A stretch of 36,734 bases of DNA from NCBI GenBank assembly GCA_018714755.1, contig DVMY01000046.1:1-36734 (forward strand), read 5' to 3'. Under the pieces are notes generated by a model. The model was not told where the DNA came from. It worked only from the letters and a program-made list of their open reading frames with translations, and made no database searches. The stretch is from Candidatus Aphodousia faecigallinarum (GTDB lineage: Bacteria > Pseudomonadota > Gammaproteobacteria > Burkholderiales > Burkholderiaceae_F). Positions 27,572-36,734 of the stretch are shown here, piece after piece (the first letter of the stretch is position 1; every line of letters begins with the position of its first letter). The position numbers and the translations under genes are program-made.

Positions 27572-28204
27572 ATGTTAGATCAGAAAGCAGGTCGTTTATT
27601 TTTAGTTACCGCTCCCTCTGGAGCCGGCAAGTCGTCATTGGTAGCCGCTTTATTAAAAGCGGACCCCACTGTCCACTTGTCCATTTCCCACACCACACGC
27701 TCGCCTCGTCCCGGCGAAGTCAATGGCCGAGAATATCACTTTGTCTCCGTAGAGGAATTTGAACAACTAAAAGAAAACAACGCCTTCCTTGAGTGGGCGT
27801 ACGTTCATGGGAACTATTACGGAACCTCAAAACAATGGATCGCCGAAGAGCTTGAAAAGGGGCATGACGTCTTGCTCGAGATTGACTGGCAAGGCGCTTT
27901 GCAAGTTAAACGCTTATTCCCTGACGTGGTCGGCGTATTCATCCTTCCGCCCTCGGTCGAAGCGCTTCGTGCCCGGCTTAACAAACGCGGCACGGACTCC
28001 GATGAGGTTATCGCGCGACGTTTGGCGGGAGCCGGCGCTGAAATGGTTCACGCGGGAGAATTTGACTACGTTATAATTAACGATGATTTTGATCGCGCAA
28101 CAGGTGATTTGATTGCCATTGTCCGCGCATCTCGCTTGAGCTTTAAAACTCAGGCGATTCGTGAACGCGAAACGTTCAAACATTTAGGTATTCCGCTTTT
28201 GTAA
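27572..28204 (+). CDS. gmk: Guanylate kinase
   Basis: FLVTAPSGAGKSSLVAALL, SISHTTRSPRPGEVNGREYHFVS, VLLEIDWQGALQVK, DYVIINDDFDRA. Confidence 0.97.
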   Translation: MLDQKAGRLFLVTAPSGAGKSSLVAALLKADPTVHLSISHTTRSPRPGEVNGREYHFVSVEEFEQLKENNAFLEWAYVHGNYYGTSKQWIAEELEKGHDVLLEIDWQGALQVKRLFPDVVGVFILPPSVEALRARLNKRGTDSDEVIARRLAGAGAEMVHAGEFDYVIINDDFDRATGDLIAIVRASRLSFKTQAIRERETFKHLGIPLL

Positions 28205-28252
28205 CATAAAGCGGAGTGCGTGTTGTTTTTTTCCTTTTTAGAATGAATCAAT

Positions 28253-28456
28253 ATGGCTCGTGTAACTGTTGAAGATTGCTTGAAAAAAATTCACAATCGT
28301 TTTGAATTAGTCTTAGCCGCCGCTCAGCGCGCCCGCCAATTGTCCTCCGGCGCGGTTGCTCGAGTGGACGCTAAGGACAAACCCACCGTCTTGGCGCTCA
28401 GAGAGATCGCCGCCGGTGAGATCACCAGGGACGAAATGTTCAAGCGCATTTCTTAA
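28253..28456 (+). CDS. rpoZ: RNA polymerase omega subunit
   Basis: [34 protein letters not shown]; between gmk and spoT. Confidence 0.97.
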   Translation: MARVTVEDCLKKIHNRFELVLAAAQRARQLSSGAVARVDAKDKPTVLALREIAAGEITRDEMFKRIS

Positions 28457-28467
28457 TGCGACTGGAG

Positions 28468-28505
28468 AAAGCGAAGGGAAAGCCGCGGCTGAACTTCGCT
28501 TTTTT
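28468..28505 (+). terminator. Rho-independent terminator after rpoZ
   Basis: AAAGCGAAG...CTTCGCTTTTTT. Confidence 0.75.
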
Positions 28506-28583
28506 GTTTTCTAAACTTCTGCTTGCCGCGCATCAATAGTTCAACCTATTGCGGGCAGAGGCGAGTTAACCAAGAGGTGCTGC

Positions 28584-30851
28584 ATGGTACCCAAATACTT
28601 ACAAACTGGTTCAACCGATATTCTCGCCTCGATTCGTCAGTCCATTCTTAAGGGCGAATCGAAACCTGCGCAACCGCCTGCAATAAAAGAAGACCAAACC
28701 GAACTTCCGCTTATGACAGCTCCCAAAAAAGCTGGCATAGCAACTGCGGCCTCTTTAATAGAAATTTGCTCAAAATATATGAGCAATTCTGATATCGAAA
28801 AAATTAAAGAAGCCTACCGATACGCCGATGACGCCCATTTGGGACAGTTTAGAAAATCCGGCGAGCCCTATATCACCCACCCCATTTCGGTGGCCTGCAT
28901 TTTGGCCGAATGGCACTTAGACTGCGCGGCCATTCAAGCCGGTTTGATGCATGATGTGCTTGAAGATACCGGCCATACGAAAAACGAAATGGCTAAAAAA
29001 TTCGGCACAGTGACCGCTGAAATTGTCGATGGTGTCTCAAAACTCGATAAACTCAAGTTTTCCTCCAATGAAATCGCTCAGGCCGAAAGCTTCAAGAAAA
29101 TGCTTTTAGCGATGAGCAAAGACGTTCGAGTTATCCTAGTAAAACTAGCTGACCGATTGCATAACTTGAGGACGCTGGGTGTGATGCGTCCCGAAAAGCG
29201 CCGCCGCATCGCCAAAGAGACGTTGGACATTTATGTTCCCATGGCTCACCATTTGGGCATCAATCACGCCTTCAGAGAACTGCAGGAGTTGTGTCTTCAA
29301 AACTACTACCCAAGACGCTATGAAGTTCTCTACAAGGAATTGATCGCCGCTCGGAAAAATCGCCGTCCGGCGCTTGAAGAAATCTTAAACGACACCAAAC
29401 GCATGTTGGAGCGAGCCAACATTAAGGGACGAGTACTGGGACGCGAAAAAACCTGCTACGGCATTTACAACCAAATGCGGATAAAAAAATTGTCCTTCTC
29501 GGAAGTTTTCGACATTTACGGCTTTCGGGTCATTGTGACAACGCGTGAAGATTGCTATCGAACACTGGGCGCTTTGCACATGATGTACAAGCCCGTTCAA
29601 TCTCGTTTCAAAGATTTTATCGCCATCCCTAAAAGCAACGGTTATCAGGGGTTGCACACGACCGTCATAGGCCCACAGGGCACTCCCGTAGAATTTCAGA
29701 TTCGTACGGAAAAGATGAATGACATTGCCGAACAAGGCATTCTCACTCACTGGCTCAACCGTGGCAGCGAAAGCGATATTCAAACTCTGACTCACGCCTG
29801 GCTGCAGTCACTTTTGGACTTGCAACAAAAGTCATCCGACACGAGCGAATTTTACGAAAACATCAAAGCCGATCTCTTCCCCGACCGCATCTACGTATTC
29901 ACGCCAAAAGGCAAAATTATTTCGCTTCCCCAAGACTGCACACCGATCGATTTTGCTTACCAAATTCACTCCGATGTGGGCAATCATGTCCGCGAGTGTC
30001 GAATCAATGGTCAAGTGAGTGACATTGACACAAAACTAGCCAATGGAGACATGGTTGAAATAGCGACCAGTTCGCTCTCTCACCCGGATCCTCGCTGGCT
30101 GGGATTTGTCAAAAGCGGAAAAGCGCGCGCCGAAGTTCGTCAATACCTGCGATCATTGGACTTTGACAGCGCCGTGCAAATTGGCCGAAAAGTGCTCGAA
30201 GAAGAAGCCCAAAAAGCTCATTTTTCACTTGACGATGTTTCCGATGACATTTGGAACGTCGTCACTAAAGAACACGATGTGGATTCTCGGGCGTCCCTTT
30301 ACTCGTTAGTCGGTTCAGGAAAGGCTAGTTTTGTTGTGGTGTTGCACCGCTTGCAGTCTTTGGTGGATGAGGAAAAAGAGCCTGACAATGAAGCCGGAGA
30401 CATCGAAGTGGTTGTGGGAGGAAAACGCCACCCCGCACAAATCGCTCACTGCTGTCACCCGGTTTGGGGTGATGACATCTGCGTGTTTGAGCGCGCGGGC
30501 CATGGCATTACCGTGCACCGTTCGACCTGCGTTCATGCGCAACAAGGACGAAACAATAACGCGGACCGTTGGGAAAACGCCGTTTGGGCAGATAACAACA
30601 ACCATCACTTCACGGTCCCCATTGATATCAAAGTCAACGATATCCGCCCGGCTATTTTACAAGCCACTCAAGCAGTGGCTCAAGAGGGATCTTCCATTGT
30701 CGGCATGAACATTCCGGACGATCTTAATGATCCGGAGCTTCAATTGCTTATACAGGTCGATAACCGTATTCAACTGATGCGAGTGATGCGAAGCCTAAGA
30801 CAAGTTCCTAATGTTAAGGACGTTAAGCGCCGCTTTGAATCATCGTTTTAG
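28584..30851 (+). CDS. spoT: Bifunctional (p)ppGpp synthetase/hydrolase (RelA/SpoT family)
   Basis: HD site AIQAGLMHDVLEDTGHT, synthetase YGFRVIV...SNGYQGLHTTVIGPQGTPVEFQIRT, TGS domain VFTPKGKIISLPQDCTPIDFAYQIHSDVG, C-terminal ACT. Confidence 0.96.
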   Translation: MVPKYLQTGSTDILASIRQSILKGESKPAQPPAIKEDQTELPLMTAPKKAGIATAASLIEICSKYMSNSDIEKIKEAYRYADDAHLGQFRKSGEPYITHPISVACILAEWHLDCAAIQAGLMHDVLEDTGHTKNEMAKKFGTVTAEIVDGVSKLDKLKFSSNEIAQAESFKKMLLAMSKDVRVILVKLADRLHNLRTLGVMRPEKRRRIAKETLDIYVPMAHHLGINHAFRELQELCLQNYYPRRYEVLYKELIAARKNRRPALEEILNDTKRMLERANIKGRVLGREKTCYGIYNQMRIKKLSFSEVFDIYGFRVIVTTREDCYRTLGALHMMYKPVQSRFKDFIAIPKSNGYQGLHTTVIGPQGTPVEFQIRTEKMNDIAEQGILTHWLNRGSESDIQTLTHAWLQSLLDLQQKSSDTSEFYENIKADLFPDRIYVFTPKGKIISLPQDCTPIDFAYQIHSDVGNHVRECRINGQVSDIDTKLANGDMVEIATSSLSHPDPRWLGFVKSGKARAEVRQYLRSLDFDSAVQIGRKVLEEEAQKAHFSLDDVSDDIWNVVTKEHDVDSRASLYSLVGSGKASFVVVLHRLQSLVDEEKEPDNEAGDIEVVVGGKRHPAQIAHCCHPVWGDDICVFERAGHGITVHRSTCVHAQQGRNNNADRWENAVWADNNNHHFTVPIDIKVNDIRPAILQATQAVAQEGSSIVGMNIPDDLNDPELQLLIQVDNRIQLMRVMRSLRQVPNVKDVKRRFESSF

Positions 30852-30876
30852 ACTAAAATGGTCTCTGTGTCCTGAA

Positions 30877-30911
30877 GCGCCCGCACCTCACAGGTCCGGG
30901 CGCGTTCTTTT
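30877..30911 (+). terminator. Probable terminator after spoT
   Basis: GCGCCCGCACCTCACAGGTCCGGGCGCGTTCTTTT, imperfect stem with T-rich tail. Confidence 0.6.
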
Positions 30912-30921
30912 AGGTTAGGCT

Positions 30922-32256
30922 ATGAGTAATCGTTCTACTTGGGGTTCCCGTCTAGGTTTCGTTTTGGCTAGCGCCGGCGCGGCGGTTGGGTTGGGAGCCA
31001 TCTGGAAATTTCCTTATCTGGTTGGATCAAACGGCGGATCGGCATTTCTTTTCCCGTTTATTGTGCTCACCTTCACAATTGGACTGGTGCTGCTGATTGC
31101 TGAGTTGACCGTCGGACGCGCGGGCGCGGGTTGCATCGTGACCGCGTTTAGAAAACTTGGCGGCAAGCATTGGGGATGGGCCGGTTACCTTGGCGTGGTT
31201 ACAGGTTTTTTAATTCTGAGTTTTTACTCCGCTATCGGCGGCTGGACAATCGCCTACTTTGTCAACGCCTGCTTAGGCTCTGGCCTTGTTTCTGATCAGG
31301 CGGCCCTGGGTGCGCACTTTGCCTCCATTTCAGGCGATCCCGTTTTAGCTATCGGCTATCAAGCGCTCTTTCTAATCATTACTGCCTGGGTTGTCGCTTA
31401 CGGCGTGAGTAGCGGCATTGAGCGCCTGTCCAAAGTTCTCATGCCTCTTTTGTTTGTTCTGATGCTCATTATCATCGTTCGCTCGCTTTTCTTACCGGGC
31501 GCTTTTGAAGGTATTGAGTATCTCTTTAAGTGGAACCCTGAGGCTTTCACATTTGATGCGCTCTTGTCCACAATGGGCTTTACGTTTTTTTCTTTGTGCC
31601 TGGGCAGCGGCTGCATGCTCACATACGGAAGCTATCTTGACAGCAAAGTGGATCTTATCGGCTCTTCAGCTTGGATAGCCTTTTTGACCATTGTCAGTTC
31701 ACTTCTGGGCGCTTTGATGGTGATGCCTTCTGTTTTCGCTTTTGGATTGGATCCAAGCGCCGGCCCCGGTCTAACGTTTGTCACCATGCCGGCCATCTTT
31801 GCTCAAATGCCTTTAGGCAGCCTTTTTGCCATCTCGTTTTATGCCTGTCTTTTGGTCGCCGCTATCACCAGCTCCGTTTCCATGCTGGAAATTGACGTGG
31901 CGTTTTTGCATGACGAGTGGAAGTGGTCCCGTCCCAAAGCGGTTGTGGTGACTACTTTCGCCCTTATGTTTGTCGGCGCCTTCAGCGCCTTGTCATTTGG
32001 CCCTCTAGCGGACGATAAATGGCTTGGGAAAACATTCTTTGACTGGATTGATTACCTCACGAGCAACATCAGCCTGCCCATCGGCGGCTTAATGATTGCC
32101 GTACTCTCTAGCTGGGTGGCCTGGCCTCAAATTAAACCGTTTATCTCCGGCGACAAATCTCATCTACACTCTGAGAGTACTTATTCCGTGCTGCGCTGGA
32201 GCATCGCCATTTTTGCCCCGATTTTAGTGCTGACCGTTTTGATTTCCGGACTCTAA
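30922..32256 (+). CDS. Sodium-dependent amino acid transporter, NSS family
   Basis: WGSRLGFVLASAGAAVGLGAIWKFPYLVGSNGGSAFL, STMGFTFFSLCLGSGCMLTYGSYL, AAITSSVSMLEI: LeuT/TnaT-type NSS motifs. Confidence 0.95.
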   Translation: MSNRSTWGSRLGFVLASAGAAVGLGAIWKFPYLVGSNGGSAFLFPFIVLTFTIGLVLLIAELTVGRAGAGCIVTAFRKLGGKHWGWAGYLGVVTGFLILSFYSAIGGWTIAYFVNACLGSGLVSDQAALGAHFASISGDPVLAIGYQALFLIITAWVVAYGVSSGIERLSKVLMPLLFVLMLIIIVRSLFLPGAFEGIEYLFKWNPEAFTFDALLSTMGFTFFSLCLGSGCMLTYGSYLDSKVDLIGSSAWIAFLTIVSSLLGALMVMPSVFAFGLDPSAGPGLTFVTMPAIFAQMPLGSLFAISFYACLLVAAITSSVSMLEIDVAFLHDEWKWSRPKAVVVTTFALMFVGAFSALSFGPLADDKWLGKTFFDWIDYLTSNISLPIGGLMIAVLSSWVAWPQIKPFISGDKSHLHSESTYSVLRWSIAIFAPILVLTVLISGL

Positions 32257-32259
32257 AAA

Positions 32260-32291
32260 CAATTAGCCGGCAAACTCTCGCCGGCTAATTG
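32260..32291. terminator. Bidirectional terminator between NSS and CapA genes
   Basis: CAATTAGCCGGC-AAACTCTC-GCCGGCTAATTG perfect 12-bp stem, convergent genes. Confidence 0.8.
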
Positions 32292-32311
32292 TTCATGTCC
32301 TCTTCGTTGAA

Positions 32312-33610
32312 TTATTCAGGTATTTCAACGTATCCGACACCATTGTCAATCCTGACAACCGTGTTGAGCTTTTCACTCAATGCACGGATCTTTTCCAACG
32401 TTTGAGTCGATCCGGACAACTGTGGCCAGCCTCGTTGAGCGCGGCTGCTGTGCTGTCCCAAGTCAACGGGGTAGAGCTTCACATCCTTCACCTTCCCGTC
32501 TTCAATGGCCCAAGAAGCAGCGAAAGCATCCCAAATGTCGGGCATCGCAGGATAACCTACTTTTCCGCCCTTGCTGCGATTGTCCATATACTCACCGACT
32601 CGCGTATCTTGTGACAGGCGCATCTTCACAAAAGCGTCATGAGGCTGAGCAGCGATTGTTTCGGTTTGGAAAATAAAATTGCCGAGACTATGGAAAATCA
32701 CGCCACCGTTGTAAACCTCAACTCCGCGAAGCATGTGGGGACCATGTCCGATCACCACATTGGCGCCGGCGTCAATCACTTTGTGCGTAATGGAGGAGAC
32801 AAACTCAGGAATACTGAAGAAATCCTTTCCGATCATCTCATGCGTATGCAGACTAAACAGCACCACATCGGCCTGCTTCTTGGCTTCACGGATTTCACCG
32901 AGAATCCGTTCCTCATCAATGGGGTCCGGAATGGTTTCAATAAAATTGCGATCATCCAAAACAAATTGATAGGAACCGAAATGCGCGATATTGTCGGGCA
33001 GTGGAGCCGCATACCCCAATTCAACAGTCAATTCCTGCATGTCGTTGATATGAAGTGATTTGGCAAGACGATTAACCGTGCTGAATGTTTCCTGGTCAAC
33101 GTGATAAATCGTTTTGTAGCGCAGAGGATTCAAACCGGGACGTCCACCCATTCTGAACCCTTGACCGCCCGCGGCTGCCGCCGGGTCGAAATTAGAAGTC
33201 GCGCCGATTAATGCGATGCGAGCGCCATTGGTTTCCAGGTAACATGCGTTGCTTGCTTCCTGAAGCGTCGCCCCTGTTCCGGCAAAAACCATGCTGCGTT
33301 CTTTTAAGTGCTTAATGGTTGCCAAGACACCTAAAGGACCAAAATCGCCTGAGTGATTGTTAGCGGTATTAAACAGGTTGAAGCCATAGCGCTTCATGTC
33401 ATCGAGCATCTCCGGATCCGTCATGGCCCATGTGCCACCGCTTGCCGCGGCAGGGAAACCTTCACTATTGTGGAAAGTCATTTCCAAATTGGCAAAGCGC
33501 ACATCATGAGATTCAATAAGCTGCTTTAACGGCTCAAACCCTGGATGCCCCTGATCGGGTAAACGGCGAGTAATAAAGCTGTCACCGGTGGCAATAAAAG
33601 TTGTCTTCAT
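32312..33610 (-). CDS. CapA-family protein (PGA_cap metallophosphatase-like)
   Basis: TTFIATGDSFITRR, FANLEMTF, NLFNTANNHSGDFG, VVLFSLHTHEM, GANVVIGHGPHMLRGVEVYNGGVIFHSLGNFIFQ. Confidence 0.9.
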   Translation of the reverse strand: MKTTFIATGDSFITRRLPDQGHPGFEPLKQLIESHDVRFANLEMTFHNSEGFPAAASGGTWAMTDPEMLDDMKRYGFNLFNTANNHSGDFGPLGVLATIKHLKERSMVFAGTGATLQEASNACYLETNGARIALIGATSNFDPAAAAGGQGFRMGGRPGLNPLRYKTIYHVDQETFSTVNRLAKSLHINDMQELTVELGYAAPLPDNIAHFGSYQFVLDDRNFIETIPDPIDEERILGEIREAKKQADVVLFSLHTHEMIGKDFFSIPEFVSSITHKVIDAGANVVIGHGPHMLRGVEVYNGGVIFHSLGNFIFQTETIAAQPHDAFVKMRLSQDTRVGEYMDNRSKGGKVGYPAMPDIWDAFAASWAIEDGKVKDVKLYPVDLGQHSSRAQRGWPQLSGSTQTLEKIRALSEKLNTVVRIDNGVGYVEIPE

Positions 33611-33750
33611 GGCAGGATCTCCTATAACACCACATTTATTATCCTCTGTTTCTGGCGCAGTGCAATAGTTATTTTCGCCGAGCGTTATATAGATAAAGTT
33701 GACTAGTTAAAACCTACGAAAAAAACAGAAAATGATATGAGCGTGATAAC

Positions 33751-33894
33751 ATGATCAAATGCGGTCGCCTTACAAAGGGTGGCTGACCGCGCCTAGGTTG
33801 CCGCTTAAGCAACCAACCGTAAAAATCGGGCTGCGCTCCCTTTCCTTTTCATTTATTTGCGCAGAATCGAACCTAAAACAAAGGAAAAGGCAAT
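33751..33894 (+). promoter_or_regulatory. Structured 5' leader of ABC operon; candidate cis-regulatory RNA
   Basis: Hairpin 33761-33790 (GCGGTCGCC...GGCTGACCGC), hairpin 33796-33814 (GGTTGC-CGCTTAA-GCAACC), helix CTGCGC 33831-33836 / GCGCAG 33859-33864, and CCTTTCCTTT 33839-33848 complementary (1-nt bulge) to the Shine-Dalgarno AAAGGAAAAGG 33880-33890. Confidence 0.5.
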
Positions 33895-34881
33895 ATGAAA
33901 TTCGGCAAACTCACTTTGGCTGCCGCCGCGGCAGCTACCCTCTTGGCATTGAGCGGTTGTGGAGAACAATCAGACAGTGCCGCCCCTCAATCAAAAGATG
34001 TGCCTGTATTGGGCATTGTTCAACTAGTGGAACACCCCGCGCTGGATGAGGCCAATCGTGGCATCGTGGACGCCATTAAGGCTCGAGGTCTCAAAGTTGA
34101 GTTTGACCAACAAAACGCGCAAGCAGATCAATCCAATCTCGGCAACATTGCTCAGCGTTTTGTCAGCCAACAGTATCCTTTGATTTTCGCAATCGCGACA
34201 CCCGCCGCACAAGTAGTCGCCAACGCTACGGATAAAACACCTATTGTCGCCACGGCTGTGACCGATTTTGAAGTGGCTAAACTTGTCAAGTCCAATAAAA
34301 AACCTCAAACCAACGTCACAGGTTCCTCTGATCTCAATCCCGTCGCTGAACAAGTTAAGCTTATGCTTGAGCTCGTTCCCAATGCGAAACGCATCGGCAC
34401 GATTTACAACAGCTCCGAGATTAACTCCCAATTTCAAGCTCAGATTCTGAAAGAAGAATTGCAAAAACGCGGACTGACCTTAGTTGAACTGACCGTGTCT
34501 TCTGTCAATGACGTTCAACAAACCGCGCAAAGCATGATCGGTAAAGTGGATGTCATTTACGTCCCCACTGACAACATTATCGCATCAGCGATGCCTGTTC
34601 TCACCAAAATCACCACGCCCGCCGGCATCGGTGTCATCACCGGTGAAGAAGGCATGCTCAAAGGTGGCGGCTTAGCCACTGTCGGAGTGGATTACTACAA
34701 CCTTGGTCAAATCGCGGGTAATATGGGAGCCGATATTTTGGAAGGTAAAGCCAAGCCTCAAGACATGGCGATTCGATATCAAACAGAATTCAAATCAAAG
34801 ATAAACGCGACGGTCGCCGAACAATTAGAAATTAAGGTTCCTGAATCCTTGGCTAAAATTGCTGAACTCGTGCGTTATTAA
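33895..34881 (+). CDS. ABC transporter substrate-binding lipoprotein (PF04392, TrpX-like)
   Basis: Signal and lipobox MKFGKLTLAAAAAATLLALSGC; VLGIVQLVEHPALDEANRGIVDAI, VYVPTDNIIASAMPVL-like motifs. Confidence 0.92.
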   Translation: MKFGKLTLAAAAAATLLALSGCGEQSDSAAPQSKDVPVLGIVQLVEHPALDEANRGIVDAIKARGLKVEFDQQNAQADQSNLGNIAQRFVSQQYPLIFAIATPAAQVVANATDKTPIVATAVTDFEVAKLVKSNKKPQTNVTGSSDLNPVAEQVKLMLELVPNAKRIGTIYNSSEINSQFQAQILKEELQKRGLTLVELTVSSVNDVQQTAQSMIGKVDVIYVPTDNIIASAMPVLTKITTPAGIGVITGEEGMLKGGGLATVGVDYYNLGQIAGNMGADILEGKAKPQDMAIRYQTEFKSKINATVAEQLEIKVPESLAKIAELVRY

Positions 34882-34939
34882 CTTATAGAAGCGAACTCCC
34901 GGCGTCTAATAAATGGCGCCGGGACAAAATCAGATAAAA

Positions 34940-35821
34940 ATGATTGATATTTTGATTCCCACCGTTGCCCAGGGACTTTTGTGGGCGCTTTTGGCTTTGG
35001 GCGTATATATAACCTTTCGCGTGCTCGACATCGCCGATCTGTCCGTGGAAGGTAGTTTCCCTCTGGGAGCGGCTGTTGCCGCTACCGCCCTTGTTAACGG
35101 TTACGGTATGATCCCCGCCTTTTTATTGGCTGCCGCTGCCGGTGCGTTAGCGGGCATAGTGACCGGTTTTTTCACCACCCAATTGCGCATTCCCGCGCTT
35201 TTAGCCGGCATTCTGACCATGATCGGGCTGTACTCAGTCAACCTGCATGTCATGGGAAAAGCCAACATTGCCCTATTGCGAGTCGAAACCATCTTTACCT
35301 ACACGGAATCTTTTGGGCTTAATTCCGCCTCTGCCATGCTGATTGTGGGTATTCTGGCTGCGCTTTTAGTCGGCGGTGTCATGTATTGGTTTTTTGGCAC
35401 AGAAATCGGCACGGCGATTCGTGCCACGGGATGCAATCCCCAAATGGCGCGAGCCCAAGGCGTCAACACCAATAAAATGATTCTGTTTGGCTTACTTATC
35501 AGCAACGCATTGGTGGCGCTTTCCGGCGCTTTGGTCGCGCAATCCAATGGTTTTGCCGATGTCGGCATGGGAACGGGCACCATTGTGATTGGCCTGGCCT
35601 CTGTAATTATCGGCGAGGTTCTTTTTGGAACAAAGAGCTTTAAAAATTGCCTTATTTCGGTGATTTTAGGCTCAATTGTGTATCGGCTGGTGATTGCCAT
35701 CGTGCTTCAACTCGGCATGCCGCCCAACGACCTGAAATTATTTACCGCCCTTTTAGTGGCCCTGGCCTTGTCCATGCCCCTTATTCGGGAAAAAATGCGG
35801 CAACGCCGCTCTCGCATTTAA
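34940..35821 (+). CDS. ABC transporter permease (TrpY-like)
   Basis: MIDILIPTVAQGLLWALLALGVYITFRVLDIADLSVEGSFPLGAAVAA...GTAIRATGCNPQMARAQGVNT. Start moved from 34913 to ATG 34940. Confidence 0.92.
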   Translation: MIDILIPTVAQGLLWALLALGVYITFRVLDIADLSVEGSFPLGAAVAATALVNGYGMIPAFLLAAAAGALAGIVTGFFTTQLRIPALLAGILTMIGLYSVNLHVMGKANIALLRVETIFTYTESFGLNSASAMLIVGILAALLVGGVMYWFFGTEIGTAIRATGCNPQMARAQGVNTNKMILFGLLISNALVALSGALVAQSNGFADVGMGTGTIVIGLASVIIGEVLFGTKSFKNCLISVILGSIVYRLVIAIVLQLGMPPNDLKLFTALLVALALSMPLIREKMRQRRSRI

Positions 35822-35838
35822 TCACTCGGGAGAACGTT

Positions 35839-36627
35839 ATGCTTAAGATCGAAAATATTCATAAAACGTTTTTCCCCGGCAGTGTCAACGAAAAGCGTGC
35901 TCTTCAAGGGGTCTCTTTGACACTTAATGACGGTGATTTCGCTACGGTCATCGGTTCAAACGGCGCAGGGAAATCCACTTTGTTAAACGCGATCGCCGGA
36001 GCATTCCCCATTGATCAAGGGCGAATCAGCATTGACGGCGTTGATGTATCCCACATGCCGGAATATGAACGAGCGAAATATATTGGCCGCGTTTTCCAAG
36101 ACCCGATGAAGGGAACAGCAGGCAAAATGATGATTGAAGAAAATCTGGCGCTTGCCAGTTGGAGAGGACGGCGTCTTGGTTTAAATTGGAGTTTTAAGGC
36201 AGAAAGAACCGCTCAGTTTAAAGAAGCGCTCAAAGAGCTCGACCTGGGGCTTGAGGATCGTATGAGCGCTCATGTCGGCTTGTTGTCCGGCGGTCAAAGA
36301 CAAGCCGTCACACTTCTGATGGCGACACTGGTCAAACCCAAACTGTTGCTTTTGGATGAACACACGGCCGCCTTGGATCCTAAAACAGCGGAAAAGGTTT
36401 TACGACTGACAGAACGGTTGGTTAACGCGGATCGCCTCACAACACTTATGATCACGCACAACATGAGAGACGCCTTGCGTTTTGGCAATCGCCTCATCAT
36501 GATGCATCAAGGACGAATCGTGGTTGATGTCAAAGCTGAAGAGAAAGCCAATCTCACCGTGCCCGATCTACTAGGACTATTTGAAAAGGGCGCTGGCGTT
36601 GTTACAGACGAAATGCTTCTGTCTTAA
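35839..36627 (+). CDS. ABC transporter ATP-binding protein (TrpZ-like)
   Basis: MLKIENIHKTFFPGSVNEKRALQGVSL, GSNGAGKSTLLNAIAG, LLSGGQRQAVTLLMATLVKPKLLLLDEHTAALDP. Start moved to ATG 35839 (GGGAG upstream). Confidence 0.94.
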   Translation: MLKIENIHKTFFPGSVNEKRALQGVSLTLNDGDFATVIGSNGAGKSTLLNAIAGAFPIDQGRISIDGVDVSHMPEYERAKYIGRVFQDPMKGTAGKMMIEENLALASWRGRRLGLNWSFKAERTAQFKEALKELDLGLEDRMSAHVGLLSGGQRQAVTLLMATLVKPKLLLLDEHTAALDPKTAEKVLRLTERLVNADRLTTLMITHNMRDALRFGNRLIMMHQGRIVVDVKAEEKANLTVPDLLGLFEKGAGVVTDEMLLS

Positions 36628-36636
36628 TTGGGGTTG

Positions 36637-36670
36637 AGGGACAAAAATCGTCATCATTTTTTGTCCCTTT
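36637..36670 (+). terminator. Rho-independent terminator after ABC operon
   Basis: GGGACAAAAA...TTTTTGTCCCTTT. Confidence 0.8.
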
Positions 36671-36734
36671 CCCTTACGAAATGTTTTGAGTTTGATTTTT
36701 GTCAGATTTCATGGGGTGTTTGCCTCATTGTTCT

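Noticed and set aside
33761-33814. Guanidine-I (ykkC) riboswitch suggested by CCTAGGTTGCCG
   Set aside because: Does not contain CTAGGGTTCCG or GGTCCGAGAG core; only a short partial match.
33751-33840. TPP riboswitch suggested by GGGTGGCTGA
   Set aside because: Lacks the CTGAGA and ACCTGATC core elements; resemblance is superficial.
1-36734. CRISPR arrays, transposons, prophage or integrons
   Set aside because: No regularly spaced repeats, transposase or integrase-like ORFs, or attachment-site duplications at the tRNAs were seen.

Overview
This is a compact, almost fully coding chromosomal window with no mobile element, CRISPR array or rRNA operon visible. Gene content and order (gmk-rpoZ-spoT, nadD-rsfS-rlmH-maf, 6S RNA next to an EVE-domain gene, DcuC, a Wolinella-type fumarate reductase cytochrome b) suggest an anaerobic, amino-acid-using betaproteobacterium, possibly Sutterellaceae-like; this taxonomic guess is inference. 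I support about 27 protein genes, two tRNAs (Gly-CCC, Thr-CGT), one likely 6S RNA and about a dozen terminators. Several ORF-track starts are wrong: the hydrogenase 'start' is a TTG in a -35 box, the metN ORF begins inside tRNA-Thr, and the EVE ORF begins inside the 6S RNA. The AGCS symporter at the left edge is missed by the track. The most interesting items are: (1) a single ORF fusing a 2x[4Fe-4S] [FeFe]-hydrogenase to a rubredoxin-rubrerythrin-rubredoxin module, with a possible internal ribosome-binding site that could also release the peroxidase part alone; (2) a structured leader before a TrpXYZ-like ABC operon in which the Shine-Dalgarno can pair upstream in a pseudoknot-like arrangement; (3) twin perfect palindromes AGGGTTAACCCT upstream of an orphan fumarate reductase cytochrome b; and (4) a tandem GTGGGGGATTTCCC(T/C) repeat upstream of a dcuC / AbgA-like pair. 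All calls are by eye; no database search or folding software was run.
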